From Sediminibacterium sp. (GTDB lineage Bacteria > Bacteroidota > Bacteroidia > Chitinophagales > Chitinophagaceae), in the NCBI GenBank assembly GCA_030158665.1, contig JAOASM010000050.1, forward strand, positions 1 to 64,000: 64,000 bases of DNA. Reading direction: 5' to 3'. Below are positions 24,331 through 32,567 of this stretch, in pieces (position 1 is the stretch's first letter; the number at the start of each line of letters is the position of its first letter). The position numbers were made by a program, and so were the translations under genes. The notes below the pieces were generated by a model that worked only from the letters and a program-made list of their open reading frames with translations, did not search any database and had not been told where the DNA came from.

Positions 24331-25323
24331 TTATCCAAAATCGATTTCGGTATTGTCTCCAATATTTAAGGTACGACTCATGCCTTTTACTGCAGCATCA
24401 CTACCTATCAATGAATTGTCTAGTACCACTTCGTCCAAACTAGTGAACGAGCCTATGATACTATCTTTCACTATGGAACTTCTTATGGTTGTATTGTTCC
24501 CGATGGTTACATGCGGCCCAATGATTGAATTTTCTATCACACATCCATCAGCAATACTCACTGGTGCAATGATAATACTATTGGTATATAATTCAGGATT
24601 GATGGCATAACCTCCTGACTTCTTAAGCAATACTGCATTGGTTTCTAGCAAAGTTTCTTTTTTGCCACAATCAAACCAGTTCTTTACTTTAAAAGATTTA
24701 AACTCCACACCTTTTTTGATCATACAATCCAACGCATCTGTTAAATTATATTCACCGTTTGATTTGATATTGTCATTCACCAGCTGTTGGAAACATTCAA
24801 ATAAAATAGTAGACTCCTTAATTTTATACAAACCTACCAATGCATGATTACTTTTTGGAATTGAAGGCTTCTCCACTACATGTTCAATTACACCCTCTTC
24901 ATTTATTTCAGCTACCCCAAATTGTCTTGGGTCATCTACTTTTTGAATCCCCAACATACTACATGGGCTTTCCAACACTTCTTTGATATCATATTCGCAA
25001 ATCGTATCCCCAAGCGCAATAAATACTTCTTCCCCTCCTACTATATTTTGCGCCAATTGGATCGCATGAGCTGTACCCTGACGGTCATTCTGATACACAA
25101 AATGGGTCGTTAGATTAGGGTAAGTTTGCTCCACATAATCTTGGATCTTTTCACCCAGATAGCCCACTACAAAAATAAACTCATTGATCCCTTCGGCCTT
25201 TAATTGATCTACAATAAAACTCAATATCGTTTTACCAGCTATTGGGATCAAAGCCTTGGGTTGTGTATAGGTATGTGGTCTTAATTTTGCTCCTGCGCCT
25301 GCTACCGGTATAATCGCCTTCAT
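24331..25323 (-). CDS. Sugar-phosphate nucleotidyltransferase
   Basis: The 330-aa protein has the nucleotidyltransferase signature IIPVAGAGAKLRPHT-QPKALIPIAGK, a metal Asp in FIALGDTI and a Lys/Glu pair near VEKPS. It ends in left-handed beta-helix hexapeptide repeats (about 245-325, as in IENSIIGPHVTIGNN). It should join a sugar-1-phosphate to NTP (glucose-1-P thymidylyl- or uridylyl-type) for envelope glycans; which sugar is not clear. A single gene with no partner sugar genes adjacent. Confidence 0.85.
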   Translation of the reverse strand: MKAIIPVAGAGAKLRPHTYTQPKALIPIAGKTILSFIVDQLKAEGINEFIFVVGYLGEKIQDYVEQTYPNLTTHFVYQNDRQGTAHAIQLAQNIVGGEEVFIALGDTICEYDIKEVLESPCSMLGIQKVDDPRQFGVAEINEEGVIEHVVEKPSIPKSNHALVGLYKIKESTILFECFQQLVNDNIKSNGEYNLTDALDCMIKKGVEFKSFKVKNWFDCGKKETLLETNAVLLKKSGGYAINPELYTNSIIIAPVSIADGCVIENSIIGPHVTIGNNTTIRSSIVKDSIIGSFTSLDEVVLDNSLIGSDAAVKGMSRTLNIGDNTEIDFG

Positions 25324-25459
25324 TCATTCATTTTTTTTGGGGAGGATAAAAATAGCAAATAACTGTTAGTTAAAGCCATTATATCGCCCCAAATATAGGA
25401 ATAAACCAAAAGACAAGCCAAATGTGGATATTCCTGCGCATAACTGTTGAAAGAAAGCT

Positions 25460-25489
25460 TTGGGGAGGCCTGATAATGGTTTAATTTTG
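25460..25489 (+). promoter_or_regulatory. glyA promoter TTG-N19-TAATTTTG
   Basis: An exact consensus promoter, 24 nt upstream of the glyA ATG. It shows that an apparent in-frame start at 25460 is not used. Confidence 0.75.
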
Positions 25490-25513
25490 CACCATCATTA
25501 CAAAATACACTTT

Positions 25514-26794
25514 ATGAAAAGAGATACCCTTGTTTTCGACATTATCAATCAAGAATTAGCCCGCCAAAGACGTGGCATTGAATTAATTGCTTCTGAAAAT
25601 TTTACAAGCTTACAAGTAATGCAAGCAATGGGTAGCGTGATGACCAATAAATATGCAGAAGGGTATCCAGGAAAAAGATATTATGGTGGATGTGAGATAG
25701 TAGATAAAACAGAGCAGTTAGCAATTGACAGATTAAAGGAAGTTTTTGGATTAGAATATGCCAACGTTCAACCTCATAGTGGAGCGCAAGCAAACGCAGC
25801 GCTTATGTTAGCAATTTTACAGCCAGGCGATGCGATACTTGGTTTAGATTTAAGCATGGGTGGCCACTTGACACACGGAAGTGCAGTCAACTTTTCTGGT
25901 AAAACCTACCAACCTCATTTTTATGGTGTCGTAAAAGAAACAGGATTGATTGACTACGAGATGTTAGAAAGTCAAGCAAGAACGCACAAGCCTAAATTAA
26001 TTATATGTGGCGCTAGCGCATACAGCAGAGACATTGATTATGCGCGCATTCGTAAAGTGGCTGATGAAGTGGGCGCATTTGTATTAGCAGATATCGCACA
26101 CCCTGCAGGATTAATCGCTAAAGGCTTATTAAGTTCTCCATTCAACCATTGTCATTTCGTAACCTCTACAACGCATAAAACATTACGCGGACCAAGAGGC
26201 GGTGTGATTATGATGGCGAAAGACGGCGAGAATACTTTAGGCTTAAAAGATGTAAAAGGAAATTTAAGATTGTGGTCTAATGTGATTGATATGGCTGTAT
26301 TCCCAGGAACACAAGGTGGACCATTAGAACATGTTATTGCAGCAAAAGCGATTGCATTTGGTGAAATCCTTTCTGATGAATTTACAGTGTACGCGAAACA
26401 AGTTCAAAAGAATGCACAAACAATGGCAGCAGCATTTGTGGCAAAAGGTTATGAAATCATCAGTGGCGGTACAGACAATCACTTAATGTTGATTGACCTA
26501 AGAAATAAAAACATTAGCGGTAAAAAAGCCGAGCAGGTTTTAGGCATGGCAGATATTACAGCGAATAAAAATATGGTGCCTTACGATGATAAATCTGCTT
26601 TTGTAACATCTGGTATACGTTTTGGAGTAGCTGCAATTACAACCAGAGGTATGAACGAAGGCCATATCCCATTTGTTGTTGATGCCATTGATACCGCATT
26701 GATGAATGCAGATAATGAAACCGTATTGGCGAACACGAAGAAAGAAGTCAACAAGTTCATGGAGCAATTTGTATTGTACCCAGAATTAGGATAA
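25514..26794 (+). CDS. glyA: Serine hydroxymethyltransferase
   Basis: This PLP enzyme converts serine and THF to glycine and methylene-THF, feeding folD. From ATG 25514 it has 426 aa beginning [10 protein letters not shown]. Visible signatures are [10 protein letters not shown], the [11 protein letters not shown] loop, [12 protein letters not shown], and the PLP-lysine segment [15 protein letters not shown]. Complete and ordinary in length. Confidence 0.97.
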   Translation: MKRDTLVFDIINQELARQRRGIELIASENFTSLQVMQAMGSVMTNKYAEGYPGKRYYGGCEIVDKTEQLAIDRLKEVFGLEYANVQPHSGAQANAALMLAILQPGDAILGLDLSMGGHLTHGSAVNFSGKTYQPHFYGVVKETGLIDYEMLESQARTHKPKLIICGASAYSRDIDYARIRKVADEVGAFVLADIAHPAGLIAKGLLSSPFNHCHFVTSTTHKTLRGPRGGVIMMAKDGENTLGLKDVKGNLRLWSNVIDMAVFPGTQGGPLEHVIAAKAIAFGEILSDEFTVYAKQVQKNAQTMAAAFVAKGYEIISGGTDNHLMLIDLRNKNISGKKAEQVLGMADITANKNMVPYDDKSAFVTSGIRFGVAAITTRGMNEGHIPFVVDAIDTALMNADNETVLANTKKEVNKFMEQFVLYPELG

Positions 26795-26816
26795 AAAAGT
26801 AAAACTCAAAGTATAC

Positions 26817-26851
26817 TAGGCCTCTTCTTACAAGGAAGGGGCCTATTTTTT
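26817..26851 (+). terminator. glyA terminator
   Basis: TAGGCC-CTTC pairs with GAAG-GGCCTA and is followed by a T-run. Confidence 0.8.
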
Positions 26852-26885
26852 GTACCGAATTCTCAAAAATGGTTAACTTTAGGAT

Positions 26886-27287
26886 ATGATACAAAGAATA
26901 CAAACCATTTGGTTATTGATAGCTAGTGCTGCTGCATTCTCTATCTTGAAATTCCCATTTTATTATACTCCCGAGCCCAACGCTCTGGAGATCAATGGCG
27001 CTGGTCAATATAGCACCCTTATCACTCTAGCTTTCAGTGCTTGCCTATCCTTTATCAGCATTTTTTTATATGGCAACCGTATGTTACAATTAAAAGTAAC
27101 CTTGGTTAACTTTATGCTTTCAGGATTGATTGGGTATTTTATTTATACCATTGTCATGTCACATCCAGGAGGTGGATTCACACTAGCTTCAGCTGGATTA
27201 TTTTTAATCCCGATCTTACAATTGATTGCTTGTTATAAAATTTATCAAGACGAAAAATTAGTAAAAAGCGCTGATAGAATTAGATAA
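26886..27287 (+). CDS. DUF4293 membrane protein
   Basis: The 133-aa protein opens MIQRIQTIWLL, the hallmark of DUF4293, and has four predicted membrane helices (about 7-25, 45-62, 72-92, 100-118). The family is Bacteroidota-specific and uncharacterised. The tail is polar and cytoplasmic-looking. Single gene between two terminators. Confidence 0.85.
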   Translation: MIQRIQTIWLLIASAAAFSILKFPFYYTPEPNALEINGAGQYSTLITLAFSACLSFISIFLYGNRMLQLKVTLVNFMLSGLIGYFIYTIVMSHPGGGFTLASAGLFLIPILQLIACYKIYQDEKLVKSADRIR

Positions 27288-27289
27288 AA

Positions 27290-27320
27290 AATAACCCCCA
27301 CATAGAAATGCGGGGGTATT
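27290..27320. terminator. Bidirectional terminator between convergent genes
   Basis: The CCCCC and GGGGG arms, extended by ATA/TAT pairs, lie between the DUF4293 stop and the minus-strand gene end. Confidence 0.65.
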
Positions 27321-27346
27321 CGTAAAAATTAAAATCAACCACATTT

Positions 27347-28468
27347 TTATTTTTTATAATCTAATGGAAGTAGTTTATCCAATTTCTCATAGGACCAATA
27401 GCCATCTAAGAAAAAAGATATTGCAGGCTCCAAATGGCCATTTGAAAAAATCTCAACCGCTTTTGTCCCTACCAATTGAACGATAGTTGTCTGCGGCGCT
27501 GGATTAGGCATTTTAAATGGATGAAGTTTAGCCAAATAAGGCAACTCTTCTGATTCTTTACTAAATAACACATATAGGTAGCTAGGGAATTGAATAAATT
27601 TTTTCCCTTCAATCGTATCTGAAAAATCAGCTTCTGCCAAAATTTTTGGATCTACCACATTATTATATTTCCCTTTCCTACTTCCTTCAACTTTCTCCAA
27701 TCGTCTTACTACAAAGCCAGATTCAGCAAGTTTTCCAGCATGCACTGAACGAATAAAATGCATCACAGAACCTTGATAAGCAGCATCTCTATTTTTGAGC
27801 CATTTTGCAGCCTGTGCTTTTCTTTTATTAGGACGAATTAAATCTTCAAATAAAGTAAGTCCACTGTAGGTCATGATCCTGGTACGGTAGTTGTGCTCAA
27901 AACTTTCAAGCCAATAAGTAATTTTGTAACCAAGTGCCTTGTTTTGTATAATAAGTGGCTTTCTTGCGTTTACCTGTAATGTATTTGTATTTGGCTCATA
28001 ATAAAACTTTAACACTTCCGGATTTTGAATTATACAGAGCTTTGAAAATTCAGAATAGCTTAAAAAACTTTCAATAAAATCCTTTCCATATTTTTCCCAC
28101 CCATTTTTCTCTGCTGCAGTCACAGTAACTGTTTCTAATTCCTTAACGATAGGATTCAAATAAATAACTACGGCTCCTTTATGGTTGGCAAGATTAAAAT
28201 TCGCAGTCTCATATCCCATCGCTACAATGGTTAATACTGAATGGCCAAATTGCGCCTGTATGAACTTTGATAGATTAAAACTACCATCTGAGGCACATAC
28301 AGCGCCTATCCCACTTGCATTAATGAAAACAGATGCACCTGGGATTGGCTGATTGGTTAATTTATCAAGTACCAAACCCTTCTCTACAATTGACTGAGCA
28401 AAGGTGGTCTGGAATAGCAGCATCCAAACAAAACAGATTAAAAATCGATTTACTATTTTTCTTACCAT
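27347..28468 (-). CDS. Exported carboxypeptidase-regulatory-like domain protein
   Basis: The 373-aa protein has a signal peptide ending near TTFAQ and an N-terminal CarboxypepD_reg-like beta domain (about 27-105: KGLVLDKLTNQPIPGASVFI, DGSFNL). A C-terminal region of about 250 aa has no recognised motif but is shared by many Bacteroidota exported proteins. It follows the M56 gene by 2 bp, so it is the last gene of the blaI-type operon. Function unknown. Confidence 0.7.
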   Translation of the reverse strand: MVRKIVNRFLICFVWMLLFQTTFAQSIVEKGLVLDKLTNQPIPGASVFINASGIGAVCASDGSFNLSKFIQAQFGHSVLTIVAMGYETANFNLANHKGAVVIYLNPIVKELETVTVTAAEKNGWEKYGKDFIESFLSYSEFSKLCIIQNPEVLKFYYEPNTNTLQVNARKPLIIQNKALGYKITYWLESFEHNYRTRIMTYSGLTLFEDLIRPNKRKAQAAKWLKNRDAAYQGSVMHFIRSVHAGKLAESGFVVRRLEKVEGSRKGKYNNVVDPKILAEADFSDTIEGKKFIQFPSYLYVLFSKESEELPYLAKLHPFKMPNPAPQTTIVQLVGTKAVEIFSNGHLEPAISFFLDGYWSYEKLDKLLPLDYKK

Positions 28469-28470
28469 TA

Positions 28471-30381
28471 TTATTTTTTGGAAACCATAAATTCAATCGA
28501 CATCCTCTTTAAATAATCCCCTTTCTTACCATCACGTTCAGAAGGAACCCAATTTGGCCCATTCTTAATCACTCTAATTGCTTCTTCTGCCGTGCCGTAA
28601 CCAGGATCATTTCTTGCTTCTATATTAGATACAGTCCCATCTTCTTCTACTAAAAAACTTAATACAACTGTATATTTTCCTTCAGGACCTCCACGATCTA
28701 AGGGTAAGTTGTGATTTAGATTTTGTTTAAGGTATTTTACTAGCGCTTCCTCACCACCTGGAAATTGAGGTGGCTTTATTCTAGTTATATTTTTTTGAAA
28801 ATTAACTACTGACACCACAGCTGGGTTGTATTTATCAACAAATTTTAGCTCATCAAGCTTATAGCCTGTTTTTATAGCTGAAATTGCTGCTGGCCTTGTT
28901 GCTGATTTTGTAGTAATGAATACCACCCCATCTTCACCCTCTTTGCCATATAAACTTACGCTGGAATTGTTTTTCAATATTTCAATTCTTTCTATATCGT
29001 TCGGATTGATATTTTCTACAGGATTGATCATCCCTTTTTTCAACGGGACACCATTAATTACATATAATGGATTTTTTCCACCATTATTTACAATTGCATT
29101 CTTAGTACCTACTACAGGCACAACCTCGACAGGAGCTGGAGACGGTGGAAGTGGGGGTGAAAGTGGAGCTGGAATAGTTGAATTTGGTTGGGCTGCAGCA
29201 AATTTAGTTTGTATTAAAATCACTCCATTACTTACTGCTGCTGCTCCATAGATGGATGCATTTTCACCTTTAAGAACATTTATCGCATTAATATCATTGG
29301 GTTTTAAATCTTTCATTTGTTCCCATTTCACAGGTTGCCCATCTATGATAATCAATTCCTGTTTCATTTCAGCTTTAATAATCCCAGTATCAACAATACT
29401 AGTATCAATGATACTTTTTAATTTAAGTTTTTCAGATGGGTTAGCTGTATCAGTTTTCACTTGAAACACTATTGTTTTTATCGATGCCATTCTATTTGCA
29501 ATCCGTTCTGTTGCATTTACTTTAATGGATACTAATCCAACTGCAATCACTAAAATTGGCAATACCATCAACCTTCGTGCATATGAATATTTGATATGCT
29601 TTGATGTTGTTAACATAATGATGCGTCGTTTAATGGATGAATAAAAAAAATGGTGCGTAGGATTTAAAAAATGATTCCCATAATGAGTTTGTAGCAACAT
29701 TTTTGCAAAAATTTCCACGTTTTCATTACCAACTGCTTCCTCATCTGCAATGAACTCATGAATCGTCATTAACTCTTTCTGAATGATCCAGTTCATTGGA
29801 TTCATCCAGCATATAGAAGCTACAACTTGACAATATATTCGATCCCATGTATGCTTTTGTTGGATATGAGTAATTTCATGTTTAAAGATTTGCTGACCTC
29901 CTTCATCTTGAAGTGAAATAGTTTCTTTCCAAAAAAGATTATTTAAAAATGAAAATGGTGCATTTTCTTCTTTGGTATTGATAAAGTCAAAACCATCCAT
30001 TGGTGTCACTTCTGATTTTCTCTTAAGAATTTGAATTCTGAAAATTTGAATACCTAATATGATTAATAAAACCATGGTTATAAGGAATGAACCAATCAAA
30101 ATAAAATCCATCCATTCAAACTCATTAGTAGAAGAAGATGTAGCTTTTGGCAAAACAAATTGTAAAACTTCAGATGAACCATACAGCACTGGCTCTTCTA
30201 TCGAAAACCAATCGAAATTTAATAAAGGGGCAATCAAACTAATGACGGATGCAGACAACAAATAAAATCGATTATAATAGTGGAATTTTTTATTTCTTAA
30301 TGCAATCCAGTAATAGCCTACAAACAATCCTGAAATTAAAATGGTTTGAAATAAATACAGCAAAATTGATTGACTAGTCAT
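28471..30381 (-). CDS. BlaR1-like M56 metallopeptidase with TonB C-terminal domain
   Basis: The 636-aa protein has about four N-terminal membrane helices framing an M56 peptidase domain with the zinc motif HEITHIQQKH (about residues 168-177) and a distal HEFIADEEAV. After another helix (about 272-290) come two short plug-like modules (INVLKGENASIYGAAAV and IERIEILKNNSSVSLYG), a Pro-rich stretch, and a TonB-type C-terminal domain (PPQFPGGEEALVKYL, VEEDGTVSN). M56 proteins sense envelope signals and cleave BlaI-type repressors. It overlaps blaI by 8 bp. Confidence 0.88.
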   Translation of the reverse strand: MTSQSILLYLFQTILISGLFVGYYWIALRNKKFHYYNRFYLLSASVISLIAPLLNFDWFSIEEPVLYGSSEVLQFVLPKATSSSTNEFEWMDFILIGSFLITMVLLIILGIQIFRIQILKRKSEVTPMDGFDFINTKEENAPFSFLNNLFWKETISLQDEGGQQIFKHEITHIQQKHTWDRIYCQVVASICWMNPMNWIIQKELMTIHEFIADEEAVGNENVEIFAKMLLQTHYGNHFLNPTHHFFYSSIKRRIIMLTTSKHIKYSYARRLMVLPILVIAVGLVSIKVNATERIANRMASIKTIVFQVKTDTANPSEKLKLKSIIDTSIVDTGIIKAEMKQELIIIDGQPVKWEQMKDLKPNDINAINVLKGENASIYGAAAVSNGVILIQTKFAAAQPNSTIPAPLSPPLPPSPAPVEVVPVVGTKNAIVNNGGKNPLYVINGVPLKKGMINPVENINPNDIERIEILKNNSSVSLYGKEGEDGVVFITTKSATRPAAISAIKTGYKLDELKFVDKYNPAVVSVVNFQKNITRIKPPQFPGGEEALVKYLKQNLNHNLPLDRGGPEGKYTVVLSFLVEEDGTVSNIEARNDPGYGTAEEAIRVIKNGPNWVPSERDGKKGDYLKRMSIEFMVSKK

Positions 30382-30742
30382 GGCGCTTGTTTTTAAGTTG
30401 TTGTAAAAGCAATTCCAAATCCTCGATCGACATTTGTTTTTTATCTACTAAAAAGGATACGACATTAGAATAGGACCCCTCAAAATACCTTTCCGTCAAA
30501 CCCTCTATTCTTTTACCTGAATAAGCAGCTTTACTGACTAAAGGGTGGTAAAAATTATTTCGGTTGGGATTTTGTATCCCAACGAACTCCTTTTCCACTA
30601 AAATTTTCAATAAGGTTGCCACCGTATTATGGTGTGGCTTTGGTGCCTCCAATGCTTCTAAAATATCTTTGATATACCCTCCTTGATCCAACGACCATAG
30701 GGCTTGCATGATTTGTTCTTCGGCTTGAGTCAGTTTCTTCAT
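30374..30742 (-). CDS. BlaI/MecI-family transcriptional repressor
   Basis: The 122-aa winged-helix repressor (LTQAEEQIMQALW, HNTVATLLKILVEKEFV) has the family's C-terminal dimerisation helices. It is first in the operon with the M56 sensor-protease gene that should inactivate it. Inverted repeats of the BlaI type lie directly upstream, so autoregulation is likely. No beta-lactamase gene is adjacent; the regulon is unknown. Confidence 0.92.
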   Translation of the reverse strand: MKKLTQAEEQIMQALWSLDQGGYIKDILEALEAPKPHHNTVATLLKILVEKEFVGIQNPNRNNFYHPLVSKAAYSGKRIEGLTERYFEGSYSNVVSFLVDKKQMSIEDLELLLQQLKNKRHD

Positions 30743-30762
30743 ATTTGGCTGTTTTCTATTGT

Positions 30763-30802
30763 AACTAAATTCTTAGTCAATATTATAACTAAATATTTAG
30801 TT
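30763..30802. promoter_or_regulatory. Two BlaI-type operator palindromes
   Basis: AACTAAATATTTAGTT at 30787-30802 is a perfect 16-bp palindrome. A half-conserved copy starts at 30763 (AACTAAAT then TCTTAGTC), 24 bp away. Position just upstream of the repressor gene supports an autoregulatory operator pair. Confidence 0.7.
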
Positions 30803-30879
30803 AAGCAAAAAAATCTTTAGAAATACATAATGACTGAAAATCAGGGACATAGACTGTACACAAGTCAATTAACCTAAGA

Positions 30880-30895
30880 TATTCAGTATAAATAC
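30880..30895. repeat. 16-bp motif shared with 63330-63345
   Basis: ATTCAGTATAAATACT occurs here and, in inverse orientation, inside the palindrome at 63325-63346. Both lie upstream of genes for exported proteins. Confidence 0.35.
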
Positions 30896-30956
30896 TTAAT
30901 ATAATCTGAGGGATCCACTCTATTTTAGATACTATAATTTAAAACCTCCCCCTCCA

Positions 30957-31874
30957 ATGAACACCAAACTAGTTTACACATTTGTATTTTGTTTTCTAAA
31001 CTTCGCAATACAGGCTCAAAATAATTTAATACAGCTTGAAACCGAAAACAACCCAGACGGATCAGCTACTATATACGCAACAAGTTATGCAAGTGGCAAT
31101 TACACATTGAAAGTTGACTTTAACCTCACCGGATTTATCACAAATTTTAGCAATCCTTTTTTTACAACCATTAAACAAGGTAAAACACAAATTTGTAAAT
31201 TAATGCCTGACAGAAGCGCTGGCTATAGATACCTAAGGTATAGTTATAATTATTTCGCTGGAACTAGTTTTAGAAAAGCCCCTGAAAACTATCTGCATTA
31301 TGTTTTGCCAATTATGCCCGGTAAGATAAGTTTAGTCACTCCAGTAAATCATATTAAAACAATATTAGAACAGAAAGTTGATCCATTCTACGCACAGGGC
31401 TTTACTTACGGAATTGGTGACACTATTTGCGCTGCAAGGGCTGGTATTGTTTATAATATCAATGATCAACTTAAAAAAGGCGAAGGGAAAACAACAAGCT
31501 TTTCAGACAATAGGAATAAAATTTTCATTCAACATAAAGATGGCACAGTAGCACATTATACCATTCTTGCGCCAATGTTAAGTTTGGTTGAAAATGGAGA
31601 CATGGTCATTCCTGGCCAACCCATTGCTATACTTAATCAACCTGCAGAAAAATATCAACTTTTATTTTCAGTTAACTACTTAGATGAAAGTAAAATTAAA
31701 GGAGAACAACCTAGTGAAGCATATCAGACATTGCCTGTACATTATTACTTGAATAATAATGCAGTGTCAACTATATTAATCATTGGTCAAAAATATCAAG
31801 CAGAAAAATCTTTAGCTATTATCACTGAAGAATTAAGTAAAAAAGATTTAAAAAGACTTGGTTTTAGCAACTAA
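30957..31874 (+). CDS. Exported M23-like (LytM fold) protein, probably degenerate
   Basis: The 305-aa protein has a signal peptide (to about AIQAQ) and a C-terminal peptidase M23-like fold (about 135-260: GDTICAARAGIVYNI, NKIFIQHKDGTVAHYTIL, GDMVIPGQPIA). The usual H-x3-D is absent before GDTI, and the HxH motif is reduced to a His in IQH and AHY. Zinc binding is therefore doubtful; like some LytM proteins it may be a non-enzymatic factor. The end overlaps the convergent hicB by 4 bp. Confidence 0.7.
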   Translation: MNTKLVYTFVFCFLNFAIQAQNNLIQLETENNPDGSATIYATSYASGNYTLKVDFNLTGFITNFSNPFFTTIKQGKTQICKLMPDRSAGYRYLRYSYNYFAGTSFRKAPENYLHYVLPIMPGKISLVTPVNHIKTILEQKVDPFYAQGFTYGIGDTICAARAGIVYNINDQLKKGEGKTTSFSDNRNKIFIQHKDGTVAHYTILAPMLSLVENGDMVIPGQPIAILNQPAEKYQLLFSVNYLDESKIKGEQPSEAYQTLPVHYYLNNNAVSTILIIGQKYQAEKSLAIITEELSKKDLKRLGFSN

Positions 31875-32209
31875 GCTGCTTCAATCTCTCTTGCAATTGC
31901 TTTTTGTACCAACTGATTTAAGCTAATCCCTTTCATAGTTGCAAGCATTGCTGCCTTTTGATGTATTTCTGGCTTAATTCGAACGTTAAATGATCCCTTA
32001 AAACTTTTTAGTAATGGCTTTTTAAAATGTTTACAGCTCTCAATATACTCATCTACTGAAATCTTAAATTGTTTAATTAGGTCGCCAACTTCAGTTGACT
32101 CATATGTAACCAAATCAGGTATACCTTCAATTTTACCATATAAAACCTGGTCTTCATCAGAATAATTTACTGATCCAATAAAGCCTTTATAGTTTAATGT
32201 ATTTTTCAT
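31871..32209 (-). CDS. hicB: HicB-family antitoxin
   Basis: The 112-aa protein has an N-terminal HicB domain (YKGFIGSVNYSDEDQVLYGKI, VTYESTEVGDL) and a C-terminal ribbon-helix-helix (FNVRIKPEIHQKAAMLA, ISLNQLVQKAI) for operator binding. It starts 4 bp inside hicA, so the two are translated together. It should neutralise HicA and repress the pair. Confidence 0.9.
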   Translation of the reverse strand: MKNTLNYKGFIGSVNYSDEDQVLYGKIEGIPDLVTYESTEVGDLIKQFKISVDEYIESCKHFKKPLLKSFKGSFNVRIKPEIHQKAAMLATMKGISLNQLVQKAIAREIEAA

Positions 32210-32460
32210 AAAATTCTTTCTTTTAAATTTTCATAGATATACTTCATCAAGTATGGTTTAATGATATTCCCTGGATGAGGTTTGTGAATTTTAATTTCAT
32301 GCCCTATATAATCATTAAAGAATAATACTCTTGATCCAGAGGTTTTACCTAACTGGTGTTCTTTGTATCCTAATCCACTTAACATTGTTCTTAGTTCGTT
32401 GTAAGTAAAATCCTTAGGTATACTTAAGAATCTTTCGAGTAGTTTATCTTTCTTTGTCAT
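32206..32460 (-). CDS. hicA: HicA-family mRNA interferase toxin
   Basis: The 84-aa protein has the HicA dsRBD-like fold with GYKEHQLGKTSGSRVLF and the catalytic His region IHKPHPGNIIKPYL. The family cleaves mRNA. It precedes its antitoxin with a 4-bp overlap, the usual HicAB order. Codon and base use match the surrounding chromosome rather than the AT-rich element. Confidence 0.9.
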   Translation of the reverse strand: MTKKDKLLERFLSIPKDFTYNELRTMLSGLGYKEHQLGKTSGSRVLFFNDYIGHEIKIHKPHPGNIIKPYLMKYIYENLKERIL

Positions 32461-32567
32461 ACAAATTTATGCAACTATTTTTCAGTTACATAAATTTAAG
32501 ACATAATAATTTATAAAGACAAAATTTTAATTTGTAATTAATTGTTTTTCAATAAGTTACATAGAAT

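Noticed and set aside
29000..29250. Antisense frame across the Pro-rich region of the M56 gene
   Set aside because: Its low-complexity Gly/Thr/Ala composition is the reverse reading of Pro/Ala codons.
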